Source: Dallia pectoralis (taxonomy: Eukaryota > Chordata > Actinopteri > Esociformes > Umbridae). From it: 64,000 nucleotides of DNA. Shown one piece after another: positions 1-10,490 of this stretch (position 1 is the stretch's first letter; each line of letters opens with the position of its first letter). The translations under genes were made by a program, and so were the position numbers. The notes beneath the pieces were generated by a model, which saw only the letters and a program-made list of their open reading frames with translations, searched no databases and had not been told where the DNA came from. The stretch covers positions 12,737,459 through 12,801,458 of the forward strand of contig CM055737.1 in the NCBI GenBank assembly GCA_029465975.1, read 5' to 3'.

Positions 1-228
1 AACAGCTACAGAGTCACACATGTAATAACAGCTAGAGAGTATAGGTCACACATGTAATAACTGCTACAGAGTCACACATGTAATAACAGCTAGAGAGTAT
101 AGGTCACACATGTAATAACTGCTACAGAGTATAGGTCACACATGTAATTACTGCTACAGAGTCACACATGTAATAACTGCTACAGAGTATAGGTCACACA
201 TGTAATAACAGCTACAGAGTATAGCCGG
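1..228. repeat. Minisatellite, about 31/37-bp units
   Basis: Units built on 'cacacatgtaataactgc' followed by 'tacagagt' repeat to about 228. Some units carry an extra 'atagg' segment, so two unit lengths are mixed. The array continues off the left edge, so its full size is unknown. No coding function is suggested. Confidence 0.85.
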
Positions 229-905
229 CTGTGGGCACGCTGCTGAACTGACATGTCGTGTGCAACTCCCCTGGTTGCCATGGCGCCACTGGGAGCAGTG
301 GAATGGTGGTCCAGTGTGAGCCGGGCTGACTGGGCATGTTGCCGGCCAATAGGCTGCACTCAGGCTCACAGTCACTGTGCACATCAATGGAACCTTTTCA
401 TGCCATTAGAAAGAAATGAAAATTGAATGGCGACCGACGTTTTCTGACTCCATCACAAAAGACGAGGAACAAAGGGACCATTGGACTGTTGGACTCGATT
501 GAGACGTACACCGAAACAGAGGGCCGTTATGAGGCCAGCCAGCCACGTCCAATTTACTCTGAATTATCCACATAGTTAACATTACTGATCCTGCTGCTTC
601 ACCATCAAACCAAATGTCTGGAATGCCTGGACTCCTAAGGTTGGATGCAACGTCGGACTGGACTGTGTGTGACGTCAGCAACCCATAAACCGACTCAACT
701 AGAGAGAGAGGAAGACACAGAAAGAGGAAGACGGAGGGAAAGACAGAAAGAAAGAGAAACAGCAAAAGCATTGTGAAGAGTGAGAGAACGCTGCCCCTGA
801 ATTGCATCCGACAGATTAACATAGTAACGTAGTCACGCTAGCTCAAGTAACTGGAATAGAGCTAATTGTGTCTGTCCTCACTGTATGAAAGTCACTCCTG
901 ACCAG
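229..905. other. Unique sequence, no gene recognised
   Basis: Non-repetitive apart from a short purine-rich stretch at 700-770. Open frames here are short and of biased composition with no recognisable domain. I see no RNA gene or mobile element. Confidence 0.5.
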
Positions 906-1280
906 GTCCTGTGAACCCTGTGGCCAGCCGCACCTCTATGTCTCTGTGGACCTTGTGGCCAGCCGCACCACTCTGTCTCTGTGGACCCTGTGGCCAGCCG
1001 CACCTCTATGTCTCTGTGGACCCTGTGGCCAGCCGCACCACTCTGTCTCTGTGGACCCTGTGGCCAGCCGCACCTCTCTGTCTCTGTGAACCCTGTGGCC
1101 AGCCTTCACCAGGACCTTCACCAGAGCCTTCACCAGGTCTTTCATCAGGGCCTTCATCAGAGTCTTCACCAGGGCCTTCACCAGGGCCTTAACAAGGGCC
1201 TACACCAGGACCTTCACCAGAGCCTTCACCAGGTCTTTCACCAGGGCCTATATCATCAGGGTCTTCTCCAGGGCCTTTAG
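906..1280. repeat. Two abutting tandem arrays (36-bp, then about 12-bp)
   Basis: From 906 to about 1108, five to six units of 36 bp carry 'ccctgtggccagccgcacc'. They run directly into shorter units of the form 'accttcaccagggcc' up to about 1277. Both arrays leave frames open, which explains the repetitive reading frames on both strands here. Confidence 0.85.
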
Positions 1281-1587
1281 CAGGGGTACCCCGCAATTGA
1301 CACTGTTCAGGAGGTTCAAGAAAGAGAAGAACAAAAGTGCTTTCACGCCTGAATCCTCTTCTGGACTAACCCTTCCCCCTCTTAATACAAAAAAATAATG
1401 GAGGGAACAGAAAGAGAATGACACAGGGAATGAATGGAAGGGAGCAAACTATTTTCAACAGGGAATGAATACCACACAGCTGTGAAATATGGCACGCTGA
1501 ATGACAGCTGACTTATAAACACTGTGTTTATCGTTTCATCTTAAGACTTCAGGTATTTTCATTTGATTTGCATTTGGCTTCCAGAGC
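1281..1587. other. Unique spacer
   Basis: About 300 bp of ordinary sequence between two tandem arrays. No feature recognised. Confidence 0.5.
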
Positions 1588-1803
1588 TGGTGGGGGCACT
1601 GGTGGGGGCACTGGTGGGGGCACTGGTAGGGGCACTGGTGGGGGCATTAGTGGGAGCACTGGTGGGGGCACTGGTGGGGGCACTGAGATGGGGGCACTAG
1701 TGGGGCACTGGTGGGGGCACTGGTGGGGGCATTAAATGGGGGCACTGGTGGGAGCACTGGTGGGGGCACATGTGGGGGCACTGGTGGGGGCATTGGTGGG
1801 GGT
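1588..1803. repeat. 12-bp G-rich minisatellite
   Basis: About 17 copies of 'ggcactggtggg' with minor variants and two interruptions near 1684 and 1732. Runs of four to five G on the plus strand give some G-quadruplex potential. Confidence 0.9.
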
Positions 1804-1854
1804 GAAAACAGCAGGAACTATTGATTCTGGCAGTTTTCTGCTATACCGATCAGT

Positions 1855-1869
1855 GCGCGTTTGTGTGTT

Positions 1870-1905
<36 letters not shown>

Positions 1906-1970
1906 TGTGTGTGTATGTGTGTGTGTCTGTGTGTGTTTGTGTGTGCGTGTGTGCGTGTGTGTGTGCAAAC
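1855..1970. repeat. (TG)n microsatellite
   Basis: Nearly continuous TG dinucleotides with scattered TTTG and CG interruptions. Alternating purine-pyrimidine sequence of this length can adopt Z-DNA. No other feature is seen up to 2298, apart from a T-run near 2027. Confidence 0.9.
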
Positions 1971-2298
1971 ATGTATGTGTGTTTGTGTTTCTTCAGTTCT
2001 ACTTATCGGGACAGTCCAATGTATTCTTTTTTTTTTAAATCCGCCCAAATGATTTCTAAAGGTTCCCACCACATAGCTGTGACAGGCCAGTAAACAAGGC
2101 TAAACGCTGTGATGTGCCTCTCAAACATCCCTTTTGCTGTAATACTGTGATATAGCAATAGTCTGACTCATGTTGCCTGCATGTTATTATGTGACAAGCA
2201 CTTATCATGATTGTTAAAACTTATTTTGTATCTTAAGGTGGTAGGGGACCTCTCACTGTAGATCTGCTAGTTAGACATCAATATTACGGTCCTCTACC

Positions 2299-2630
2299 TT
2301 GTCTCAGTCACTCTCACTCCCCCACTCTTTGTTCCCTTTCTCCCTGTCCCTCTTTCTCCCCTCTCTCCCTCCCCCTCTCCTCTCTCTAGCTCCCTATTTA
2401 TCTCCCCCTCTCTATTTCTCCCTCTTACCCCCTCTCCCACACACTTTCCACCATTCCGTTTCACTCACGTCCTTTGTCTCCCTCTCTCCTCTCCCGTTTC
2501 CCCTCTCTCTCCCTCTCTCCGTCTTCCTCTCTCCTTCTCTCTTTCTATCTCTCCCTTTTCTTTCCTCTCTCTCCTTCTCTCTTTCTCTCTCTCCCTCCCT
2601 CTGTCTCTCTCCCTCTCTTGCTCTCCCCCT
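2299..2630. repeat. Polypyrimidine (CTCTCC)n tract
   Basis: About 330 bp almost free of purines on the plus strand, built from irregular CTCT, CCCT and TTTCTC units. A second shorter tract lies at 2850-2935. The 145-residue Ser/Leu/Pro open frame across it is a composition artefact. Confidence 0.85.
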
Positions 2631-3344
2631 AAGTCATCACCTGAAGACCCTCAGCCTGTCTGCCCCTGACAGTCATTGCTGGCCTGTTATTGTTCCTCAG
2701 CAGCCTATAAATCGGCACAGCAGAGATGTTTGCTAAAAGGGAGATCTGGGTCAAAGGTCTGTGAGCTCTGTCCTCTGACCCCTCACGCCAGATGGCACCT
2801 CTAGGGTTCCCAGGCTGTCAGAGAGCAGCCCCTTTATCCAAGCCCCACAAGTCTCTCTCTCTCCTCCTCTTCTCTCCTCCTTCTCTCTCCCCCTTCACCC
2901 CCCATCCCCCCACCATCCTCTCACTCCATCTCTCTTCCTGAAAGTCTCACACACTGTGGTTAACTCTCCTCACCCTTAACACAGATTCCGGTTCTTTTCT
3001 GTTGGCAGGCTATTCCAGCAGAGGTTGAAGCAGAACAGGAAAATGTGAACCCAAGCCGGGAAATGCCAATAAATTACCTAGAGTGTTAGTGAGTTCTCCA
3101 ACAGTCACTGCCAAATGACGCATAACAATTCAGATAGATTTCGTGTTTCCTTTTTTAACCACTCCGTTTAAGCACATTTGTTTGTTAAATAGATTTTTTT
3201 AATCCTCACTGAATCAAATTTCTGTGACAAAATGAATGCATTTACTTGCTTTATTTTCAAAATAAACCATTAATGCAGAAATGGAAGGGTAATTAATTTT
3301 TCCTATAATTGCCTCAGCAGGATTGGAATCAGTTACAACTACTC
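2631..3344. other. Unique sequence, no gene recognised
   Basis: Ordinary sequence between a pyrimidine tract and a minisatellite, AT-rich from about 3130. No domain, RNA gene or mobile element recognised. Confidence 0.5.
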
Positions 3345-4141
3345 CCATGTAGATACTGTGTATTAGTGTAATAACTGTTACTGGTGGTACCATGTAGATA
3401 CTGTGTATTAGTGTAATAACTGTTACTGGTGGTACCATGTACATACTGTGTATTAGTGTAATAACTGTTACTGGTGGTACCATGTAGATACTGTGTATTA
3501 GTGTAATAACTGTTACTGGTGGTACCATGTATATACTGTGTATTAGTGTAATAACTGTGGTACCAAGTACATACTGTTTTAGTGGAATAACCACAGCACA
3601 GCTGTTACTGGTGGTACCAAGTACATACTGTGTATTAGTGTAATAACCACAGCACAGCTGTTACTGGTGGTACCAAGTACATACTGTGTATTAGTGTAAT
3701 AACCACAGCATAGCTGTTACTGGTGGTACCAAGTACATACTGTGTATTAGTGGAATAACCACAGCACAGCTGTTACTGGTGGTACCAAGTACATACTGTG
3801 TATTAGTGTAATAACCACAGCACAGCTGTTACTGGTGGTACCAAGTACATACTGTGTATTAGTGTAATAACCACAGCACAGCTGTTACTGGTGGTACCAA
3901 GTACATACTGTGTATTAGTGGAATAACCACAGCACAGCTGTTTCTGGTGGTACCAAGTACATACTGTGTATTAGTGTAATAACCACAGCATAGCTGTTAC
4001 TGGTGGTACCAAGTACATACTGTGTATTAGTGTAATAACCACAGCACAGCTGTTACTGGTGGTACCATGTACATATTGTCTATTAGTGGAATAACCACAG
4101 CTGTTACTGGTGGTACCTTTTACATACTGTGTATTAGTGTA
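3345..4141. repeat. Minisatellite with a 45-bp block followed by a 56-bp block
   Basis: The first five or so units are 45 bp, sharing 'actgtgtattagtgtaataa' and ending 'ctgttactggtgg'. From about 3590 the units become 56 bp because each gains 'cacagcacagc' after 'taataac', and 'ccatgtag' becomes 'ccaagtac'. About nine long units follow, and the last ones near 4070-4141 are degenerate. The blockwise switch suggests a variant unit arose once and then spread in one direction. Confidence 0.92.
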
Positions 4142-5635
4142 AAATGTCATTTTGCATAAAATCTTCTGCTATACGACAAAAATGTGAAATTTAAATATAC
4201 TAAAGTGATGCTACCTTCATAAGAGTAATTAAGAGTCATATTTATACAATGTAAAGATGCATTTTTTTGTTGACTGCCATCTTGCATTTATTTCTTATAG
4301 CAGACAGGTTCTCACTCCTTTCTGTGTTATCAAACAAGGAAAGAGTTCAAACTAAGCCTAGGCTTAAACATGAGCACTTGGAGTAATGCATCTTTACAAA
4401 TTGCCTTCCCAAAAATGCTTCTCGACTTGTAATACCATGCCAGCCTGTTTTAAATATCTAATTTCAGGGGAATGGGTAAGGGCTGAATTGCGCACTCCAG
4501 ACTAATCTCCTTACGCTCACTTACACATATTGGCGGATTTGAACAAGTGAACTCAGCGGCAGGTAGAGTAGTCCCACTCCACACGTTGAGTAAACAAAGG
4601 ATTTGAAAAGTGGTCTCCTTAGCGCTTCACTCTGATCAGTCGAAGCTACCACGGGCAGAGGGAGTAGCGGGTAAGGTTTTAGACTCATCCTGACGCTTGC
4701 TCTGAAATGACCACATGTAGAGGTTGATGAGGAACCAGTGCATTCTGGGAGAGCAAAGGTGATGATGGACTCTGAGGTAGAGGTGGGTCATCCTCTGAGG
4801 GGACCGTGTGGGACGGCAGGATGCAGTGTCACGCAACCTTTTTCGGCCTCGCTTTAGATCTGTGATGATAAAACCATCAGAACAGATTTAGCAGATGTCT
4901 TACTTTCGGCGTATATTATCGACATCTGCCTGACGTAGCGAGAAACCTCCGGGGACCCACATCGGGGCTACGATGTTCTCTGGCCCTTTAATGTCTATAA
5001 TGAAGAATGCTATTTCAATCAAATGGGTAATGCCAAGAGCCAAATGTGTACATCTTCCAGGAAAATAAGTTATATGACTGTGATATCGTTTGACAAAATG
5101 CACGTGTGCAGCTGAAGAGAAAAAGGAGGAAAAGAGAAGGGCATGTTTTATCCAATGTAAAGACATGGCAGAATAGTGGAGAGAACCGATATAATCAGGA
5201 AATCAGTGTGAAATCATCTGCACCAGGGACACTATAGGTTTAAAATAAAATGGCCATCTGACAAGAACTCCGTTAACAGCTGTGGAACAACCTCTGAGCC
5301 AAATGCAGCTCCAGCCAAAGCGGAACTCTGTGCCCTGATACAGTTTCTTGGTACACCTTGGCCAAAGCTCCATGTTATTCTCGAAAGGCTTCAGGAAAAG
5401 ACAATGACAGCAGTGGAAGTCTTCTAAGCCAGAGGAATCAGAGGCTAAGTGAAACCAGAATTATCATAGAATGAGCTGTTCACTTGCCAACGTGCTTTTA
5501 CATTTTTTCTTGTTGCCAGATAAAGAGTATTGAATCAGTGCTTTGTTCACTGATGGGAATCTGATGATCACACAAAAACCTGCAGTTATGGTTTGGCAGC
5601 TGTTGTGAGAGGAAAACCTGCAGTCCATTCTAGAG
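4142..5635. other. Unique sequence, no gene recognised
   Basis: About 1.5 kb of non-repetitive sequence. Minus-strand open frames at 4636-4836 (66 codons) and 4900-5166 (88 codons) show no recognisable domain and no convincing splice context, so I do not call them. Unannotated regulatory sequence is possible, but nothing specific is visible. Confidence 0.45.
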
Positions 5636-6084
5636 ACTTAACAGTAGAACAACTAGACCTCCTTAACAGAACAAGAACCACACATATAACAGTAGAACAA
5701 CTAGACCTCCTTAACAGAACAAGAACCACACATATAACAGTAGGAGAACTACACCTACATAACAGAACGAGAACCACAACTATATAACAGTAGGAGAACT
5801 ACACCTCCATAACAGAACGAGAACCACAACTATATAACAGTAGGAGAACTACACCTCCATAACAGAACGAGAACCACAACTATATAACAGTAGGAGAACT
5901 ACACCTCCATAACAGAACGAGAACCACAACTATATAACAGTAGGAGAACTACACCTCCATAACAGAACGAGAACCACAACTATATAACAGTAGGAGAACT
6001 ACACCTCCATAACAGAACGAGAACCACAACTATATAACAGTAGGAGAACTACACCTACATAACAGAACGAGAACCACAACTATA
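5636..6084. repeat. 50-bp minisatellite, left part
   Basis: About nine units. The first two are 47-bp variants ('gtagaacaactagacctcc'), the rest 50-bp units containing 'cagtaggagaactacacctc' and 'aacgagaaccacaac'. The array is interrupted at 6085 by a retroelement fragment and resumes at 6311. Confidence 0.9.
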
Positions 6085-6310
6085 ATTTTGTAGATGGCTC
6101 TGCCCAGCGTTCTCCCACAGGGGAGCCTTGGGTTGCATATGCCGTCACTTCAGCATTACAGATTATTATAAAATGCATGTATTTTTTTTTAATTCTGATA
6201 AAAGCATGTATTTTATCATTTTATTATTTTATTATTTTCCTCTGTAAAGCACATTGAATTGCTTCTATGTATGAATTGTGCTATATAAATAAACTTGCTT
6301 GCTTGCTTGC
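6085..6310 (+). mobile_element. LINE/SINE 3'-end fragment inserted in the minisatellite
   Basis: About 226 bp unrelated to the minisatellite on either side. Its 3' part reads 'gtgctatataaataaact' and ends in tandem 'cttg' repeats, which resembles the 3' tails of fish L2/CR1-type LINEs and the SINEs that borrow them. 'tata' lies at 6081-6084 before the insert and again immediately after it at 6311, compatible with a short target duplication. The family assignment rests on the tail only. The 5' part was not recognised. Confidence 0.55.
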
Positions 6311-6460
6311 TATATAACAGTAGGAGAACTACACCTCCATAACAGAACGAAAACCACACAATTACAATAGAAAGAGAACCACACCTTCATAACAAAAAGA
6401 GAACCAAACATTTACAACAGAAAAAGAACCACACTTTTAAAACAGAAAGAAAACCCCACC
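6311..6460. repeat. 50-bp minisatellite, right part (decayed)
   Basis: The first unit after the insertion matches the left array closely. Following units decay to 'aacagaaagagaaccacac'-type 28-32 bp repeats, as expected at a minisatellite edge. Confidence 0.8.
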
Positions 6461-6599
6461 TTTGTAAGCACTGTTCTCGTCCCTTCTCGGCTCCACCTAA
6501 TTTCTCCTGTCGGTTTTGTCCTCAACCTCGTTTCTTTTCCTACTGTTCGCACCTCCACCCTTTCTCTCCTCCATCTTCTTTCTTACATCATCCTGCAAC

Positions 6600-7232
6600 A
6601 TCTCTGTAACACTAGTAAAGTAAAAAAATAGAGAAAAAAGTAAGTTAAGGAAAAATGGGGCAAGACGGAAACACAGAGAAACATGATAGTGTGCGAAAGG
6701 AAAGAAAGTGAGCAGAAAGAGAAGGGTAGATTGAGAGGAGAGTGAGAGGAGGAGAGTGAGAGTGAGAGGATAGTGAGATGATATTGAGAGAATGGGATTG
6801 AGAGAATGAGAGTGAAAGGAGGAGAGTGAGAAGAGGAGAGTGAGAGGAGAGTGAGAGGAGGAGAGTGACATGAGAGTGAGACAAGGGGAGTGAGTGGTGA
6901 GTAAGATGAGATTGAGAGAAGGGGAGTGAGATAATGGGAGTGAGATGAGAGTGTGTGAGATGAGAGTGAGATAAGGAGAGTGAGAGAAGGGGAGTGAGAG
7001 CAGAGTGGGGTGAAGGGGAGTGAGATGAGAGTGTGTGAAGGGGAGTGAGCAAATAGTAAGATGAGATTTAGAGAATAGGAATGAGAGAATGAGAGTGAGA
7101 TAAGAGTGAGATAATGGCGGTGAGAGAAGAAGAGTGAGAGTGAGTTGAGAGTGAGAGAAATAGTGAGAGAATGGGAGTGAGAGAAGAAGAGTGAGACTGA
7201 GTTGAGAGTGAGAGAAGGAGAGAGAGTTCTTT
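6600..7232. repeat. Polypurine (GAGA/GTGA) tract
   Basis: About 600 bp dominated by 'gagagtgagagaa' and 'ggggagtgagatgagagtg' motifs on the plus strand, with very few pyrimidines other than T. Long polypurine-polypyrimidine tracts can form triplex (H-DNA). Ser/Leu/His open frames on the minus strand are artefacts of this composition. Confidence 0.85.
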
Positions 7233-8389
7233 GCACTATCTTAGGGACGTGGGTTAGAGCACTGTCACAGTCGTGTGTCTAAAAGGGGTCTCCAGCCTTT
7301 GGCTTTCTGTGCATTTTAACAGAACATAAATCACTGCATTGGGCCTGGCCCTGCGTTATGTGAATGATATATTTTATTTACACTACAGAGGAAAACACAC
7401 ATGGTACTTATTCATCATCTACCACCTTTAATAATGATTCAACTTCCAGTCATTCATCACCTCTTCCAAACCCACGCCTGCAGATACGGGGAACGAGAAA
7501 ACAAACACTCCTGGCTAACAAGAGAAGGGTGCCCTGAAAATACATAGCTGGCTATACCACCAAGAAATGAAACAATTGCACTTTCTAAAGCTTTGGGACT
7601 AGTAACAACAAATATGCTTGCTTGCGTTGATTTGTAGCTAGGGAGATTTCTGTTGTTGTTCTTCATTGGAAGTTTCTTCCCCAGGAAAAAGTGGCAAGAG
7701 AAGAATTGAACACAGACAAACATTGCTATACAAAAAATGTCTGTCAGAGAAACATACTGGCTTAGCCAATGTGGCTGAATTTCTGTCTGCTCTCCTCCAA
7801 AACTGACTCCACGTTTAGACTAACTTACAGAACAGGGAGATGTTTCTGAGCGTGATCTGGGTAATATGTATCATTTTGTACTTGACATAGCTTTGAAAGT
7901 CTAAAAGTCCAGTTTGATGTAGTTAAATAGTTCAGAGTGACGCATAACCGTAGAAATGGTTTAAAAAGTGATTGTTCGTCCAGGCATCTCTCTGACTTCA
8001 TAGTCTACAGTGTGTTTGGGACACTTCCAAATCACACAAGAGAGGGCATTACAAGAAAAATAAAAGCACATACTTGAGGTCTGGGCTGTGGGAAAGTGAA
8101 TTGTACCCTGGGACAATGAATGGTGAACAAAGTATACACACACACATCCCAACACACAATAGACAATATCTGATTGTTATAGGGGAGTGCATTGCGGGAG
8201 AATGCCTCTCGGAGCAAATGGGAGGAGCACAAGCTGTCTGAAATGACAACTGTAGCTTTTGGATGATATCTCTCTGAGAGGAGGCGTGAGAGAGGAGGAG
8301 ATCAGGTCAGGTTATAGTTTAAACAGTTGTGCCCAATCGGTATTTGGATAAGTCACAGGTGACGTGAATAAAGTATGTGTTTCCCCAGC
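7233..8389. other. Unique sequence, no gene recognised
   Basis: About 1.15 kb of mostly AT-rich non-repetitive sequence. Overlapping minus-strand open frames at 7961-8249 are short and have no recognisable domain. Confidence 0.45.
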
Positions 8390-8565
8390 CAAATTCCCTA
8401 GACCGTAACCCGATTAAATATCTCCGCTGCTAGTTTCTTGGTGTCATGTACCACAGGACACCTTCGGGGGTCTTGTATAGTTCACGGTGGGTCGCTGCTG
8501 TTTCGGCTGCACCCAGGGGACCAACGGCGTATAAGCCAGGTGGTGGTAACGCTCATCACTGTGTG
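8390..8565 (+). mobile_element. Tc1-like transposon fragment, family A (copy 1)
   Basis: Decayed 3' end of a Tc1/mariner-like element. 'ccaaattccc...gtaacccgattaaa' at about 8390-8418 matches the transposase 'PNSPDLNPIE' segment, and 'taccacaggacacc' at 8449 matches its C-terminal region. The 3' end, 'ccaggtggtggtaacgc' onward, corresponds to the terminal inverted repeat region. About 70 bp between the DLNPIE segment and the C-terminal segment is deleted. The 48-bp stretch amplified in copies 2 and 3 is present once here. The family is recognised from memory of a common vertebrate Tc1-like consensus. Confidence 0.6.
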
Positions 8566-9240
8566 TCCCCTTTTCAGGGTAATACAGTAAAAGCAAAGTG
8601 AGAAATAATTGAAAAGGAGGAAATGGTGTTCTTTTGATTATATTGTGGATGTAGTCTGTCATTCCTTAATGGCCTAGATCTCCTCAACGGTGGAGCTATG
8701 CTTACGCTTAATGAACCAAGGAAAAGGTCGTTAGGAAACAGCAATATCCATTTTTTGAGAGCACTAGAGCTATCATAAAGTGAACTGAAAGTAATAGAAA
8801 GAAGATTTAACACAGGTTCTGCTAATGTGTGTGAAGGAGGTTAACTGCCCCGGTTAGTAACAACCAAAGGAGGCTCCTCCCATGACAGTTGGCATGGTTA
8901 TGTATTGTCTCTCTCCCAACCCTTTGGCAGTGCCACGTATTAAATCAATAAACTGTTTATTTATTTTATTTTCTTACAAAGTAAAGCACACCCCTCCTGG
9001 ATTTTTGCCTTTGTGGACGTTTTCCCTCCCTTCTTGAGCCAATGATATATAGAAATGTGTGAGCCTGTAATCCTCTTAATAAAACTCTTGTCCATGTTCC
9101 ATTATTTTCCTCCCTGACTTCCCTTCTCTCTTCTGTCCCTTGGCTGACCCTTGTGAACATGTTCCTCCTGCGAGGCTCAGAGAAACTCAGATTGATAGCA
9201 AATATAATGTCCATTGTGGTCCATAACAAGTGACCGTGCG
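8566..9240. other. Unique sequence, no gene recognised
   Basis: Ordinary sequence between the transposon fragment and the 27-bp array. No domain, RNA or repeat was recognised. Confidence 0.45.
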
Positions 9241-10159
9241 GAGCACTGAGGTTGGGGGCCTCACACAGAGCACTGAGGTTGAGGGTCTCACACAGAGCAC
9301 TGAGGTTGGGGGCCTCACACAGAGCACTGAGGTTGGGGGCCTCACACAGAGCACTGAGGTTGAGGGTCTCACACAGAGCCCTGAGGTTGGGGGCCTCACA
9401 CAGAGCACTGAGGTTGAGGGTCTCACACAGAGCCCTAAGGTTGGGGGCCTCACACAGAGCACTGAGGTTGGAGGCCTCACACATAGCACTGAGGTTGGGG
9501 GCCTCACACAGAGCACTGAGGTTAGGGGCCTCACACAGAGCACTGAGGTTGGGGGCCTCACACAGAGCACTGAGGTTGGAGGCCTCACACAAAGCACTGA
9601 GGTTGGGGGCCTCACACAGAGCACTGAGGTTGGGGGCCTCACACAGAGCCCTAAGGTTGGGGGCCTCACACAGAGCACTGAGTGAGGTTGGGGGCCTCAC
9701 ACAGAGCACTGAGGTTGGGGGCCTCACACAGAGCACTGAGGTTGGGGGCCTCACACAGAGCACTGAGGTTGGAGGCCTCACACAAAGCACTGAGGTTGGG
9801 GGCCTCACACAGAGCACTGAGGTTGGGGGCCTCACACAGAGCACTGAGGTTGGGGGCCTCACACAGAGCACTGAGGTTGGGGGCCTCACACAGAGCACTG
9901 AGGTTGGGGGCCTCACACAGAGCACTGAGGTTGGGGGCCTCACACAGAGCACTGAGGTTGGGGGCCTCACACAGAGCACTGAGGTTGGAGGCCTCACACA
10001 GAGCACTGAGGTTGGAGGCCTCACACAGAGCACTGAGGTTGGGGGCCTCACACAGAGCACTGAGGTTGGAGGCCTCACACAGAGCACTGAGGTTGGGGGC
10101 CTCACACAGAGCACTGAGGTTGGAGGCCTCACACAGAGCACTAAGGTTGGGCGCCTCCA
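9241..10159. repeat. 27-bp minisatellite, about 34 units
   Basis: Units of 27 bp contain 'gcactgaggttgggggcctc' followed by 'acacaga'. Variants are mostly G/A at the 'ggggg' run and a few 'cctaagg' changes. A 4-bp TGAG slippage near 9682 shifts the phase. Because 27 is a multiple of three, frames stay open on both strands (nonapeptides EVGGLTQST and VLCVRPPTS). The 417-codon minus-strand frame over 8966-10219 is mostly this array and is not a gene. Confidence 0.95.
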
Positions 10160-10163
10160 GGCC

Positions 10164-10181
10164 AACCCTAACCCTAACCCT
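10164..10181. repeat. Short interstitial telomere-like repeat (AACCCT)x3
   Basis: Three perfect copies of the vertebrate telomeric hexamer in the C-rich orientation, four bases beyond the end of the 27-bp array. It is too short to be a telomere. It may be a relic of double-strand-break repair or chance. Confidence 0.7.
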
Positions 10182-10490
10182 CGCATCCGACCATACTTGA
10201 CCTCCGTGTTACTGTGCATCCTCCATGTTTAATTGCTCCTTGGGGCAGGAAGACTAGTGGGTGTTTTTCTGTGTTTCCCAAACAAATCCAGGGAATGGCA
10301 CATCTACATATGCATGGATACAGTTTAACTAACCCAAGTGTGCACACAGACAGACAGCTAGAAAGATAGGCTGCCATGCAGACAGTCAAACAGGCAGAAT
10401 CAGACTCATTCCCATGCAAAGTAGTCACATTTACATCGCTAACAATGTTGTAAGACGGTAGCTTAAAGACAATGTAAGAATGGAGATGGA
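10182..10490. other. Unique spacer between two 27-bp arrays
   Basis: About 300 bp of non-repetitive sequence with no recognised feature. It separates two arrays that share period length but not sequence. Confidence 0.5.

Noticed and set aside
1..4141. CRISPR-like repeat/spacer arrays
   Set aside because: Units are contiguous tandem repeats with no unique spacers, and the genome is a vertebrate.
4636..5166. Two minus-strand frames considered as exons
   Set aside because: Short, no recognisable domain, and no convincing paired splice sites.
10164..10181. Chromosome end
   Set aside because: Only three hexamers, embedded in continuous non-telomeric sequence on both sides.
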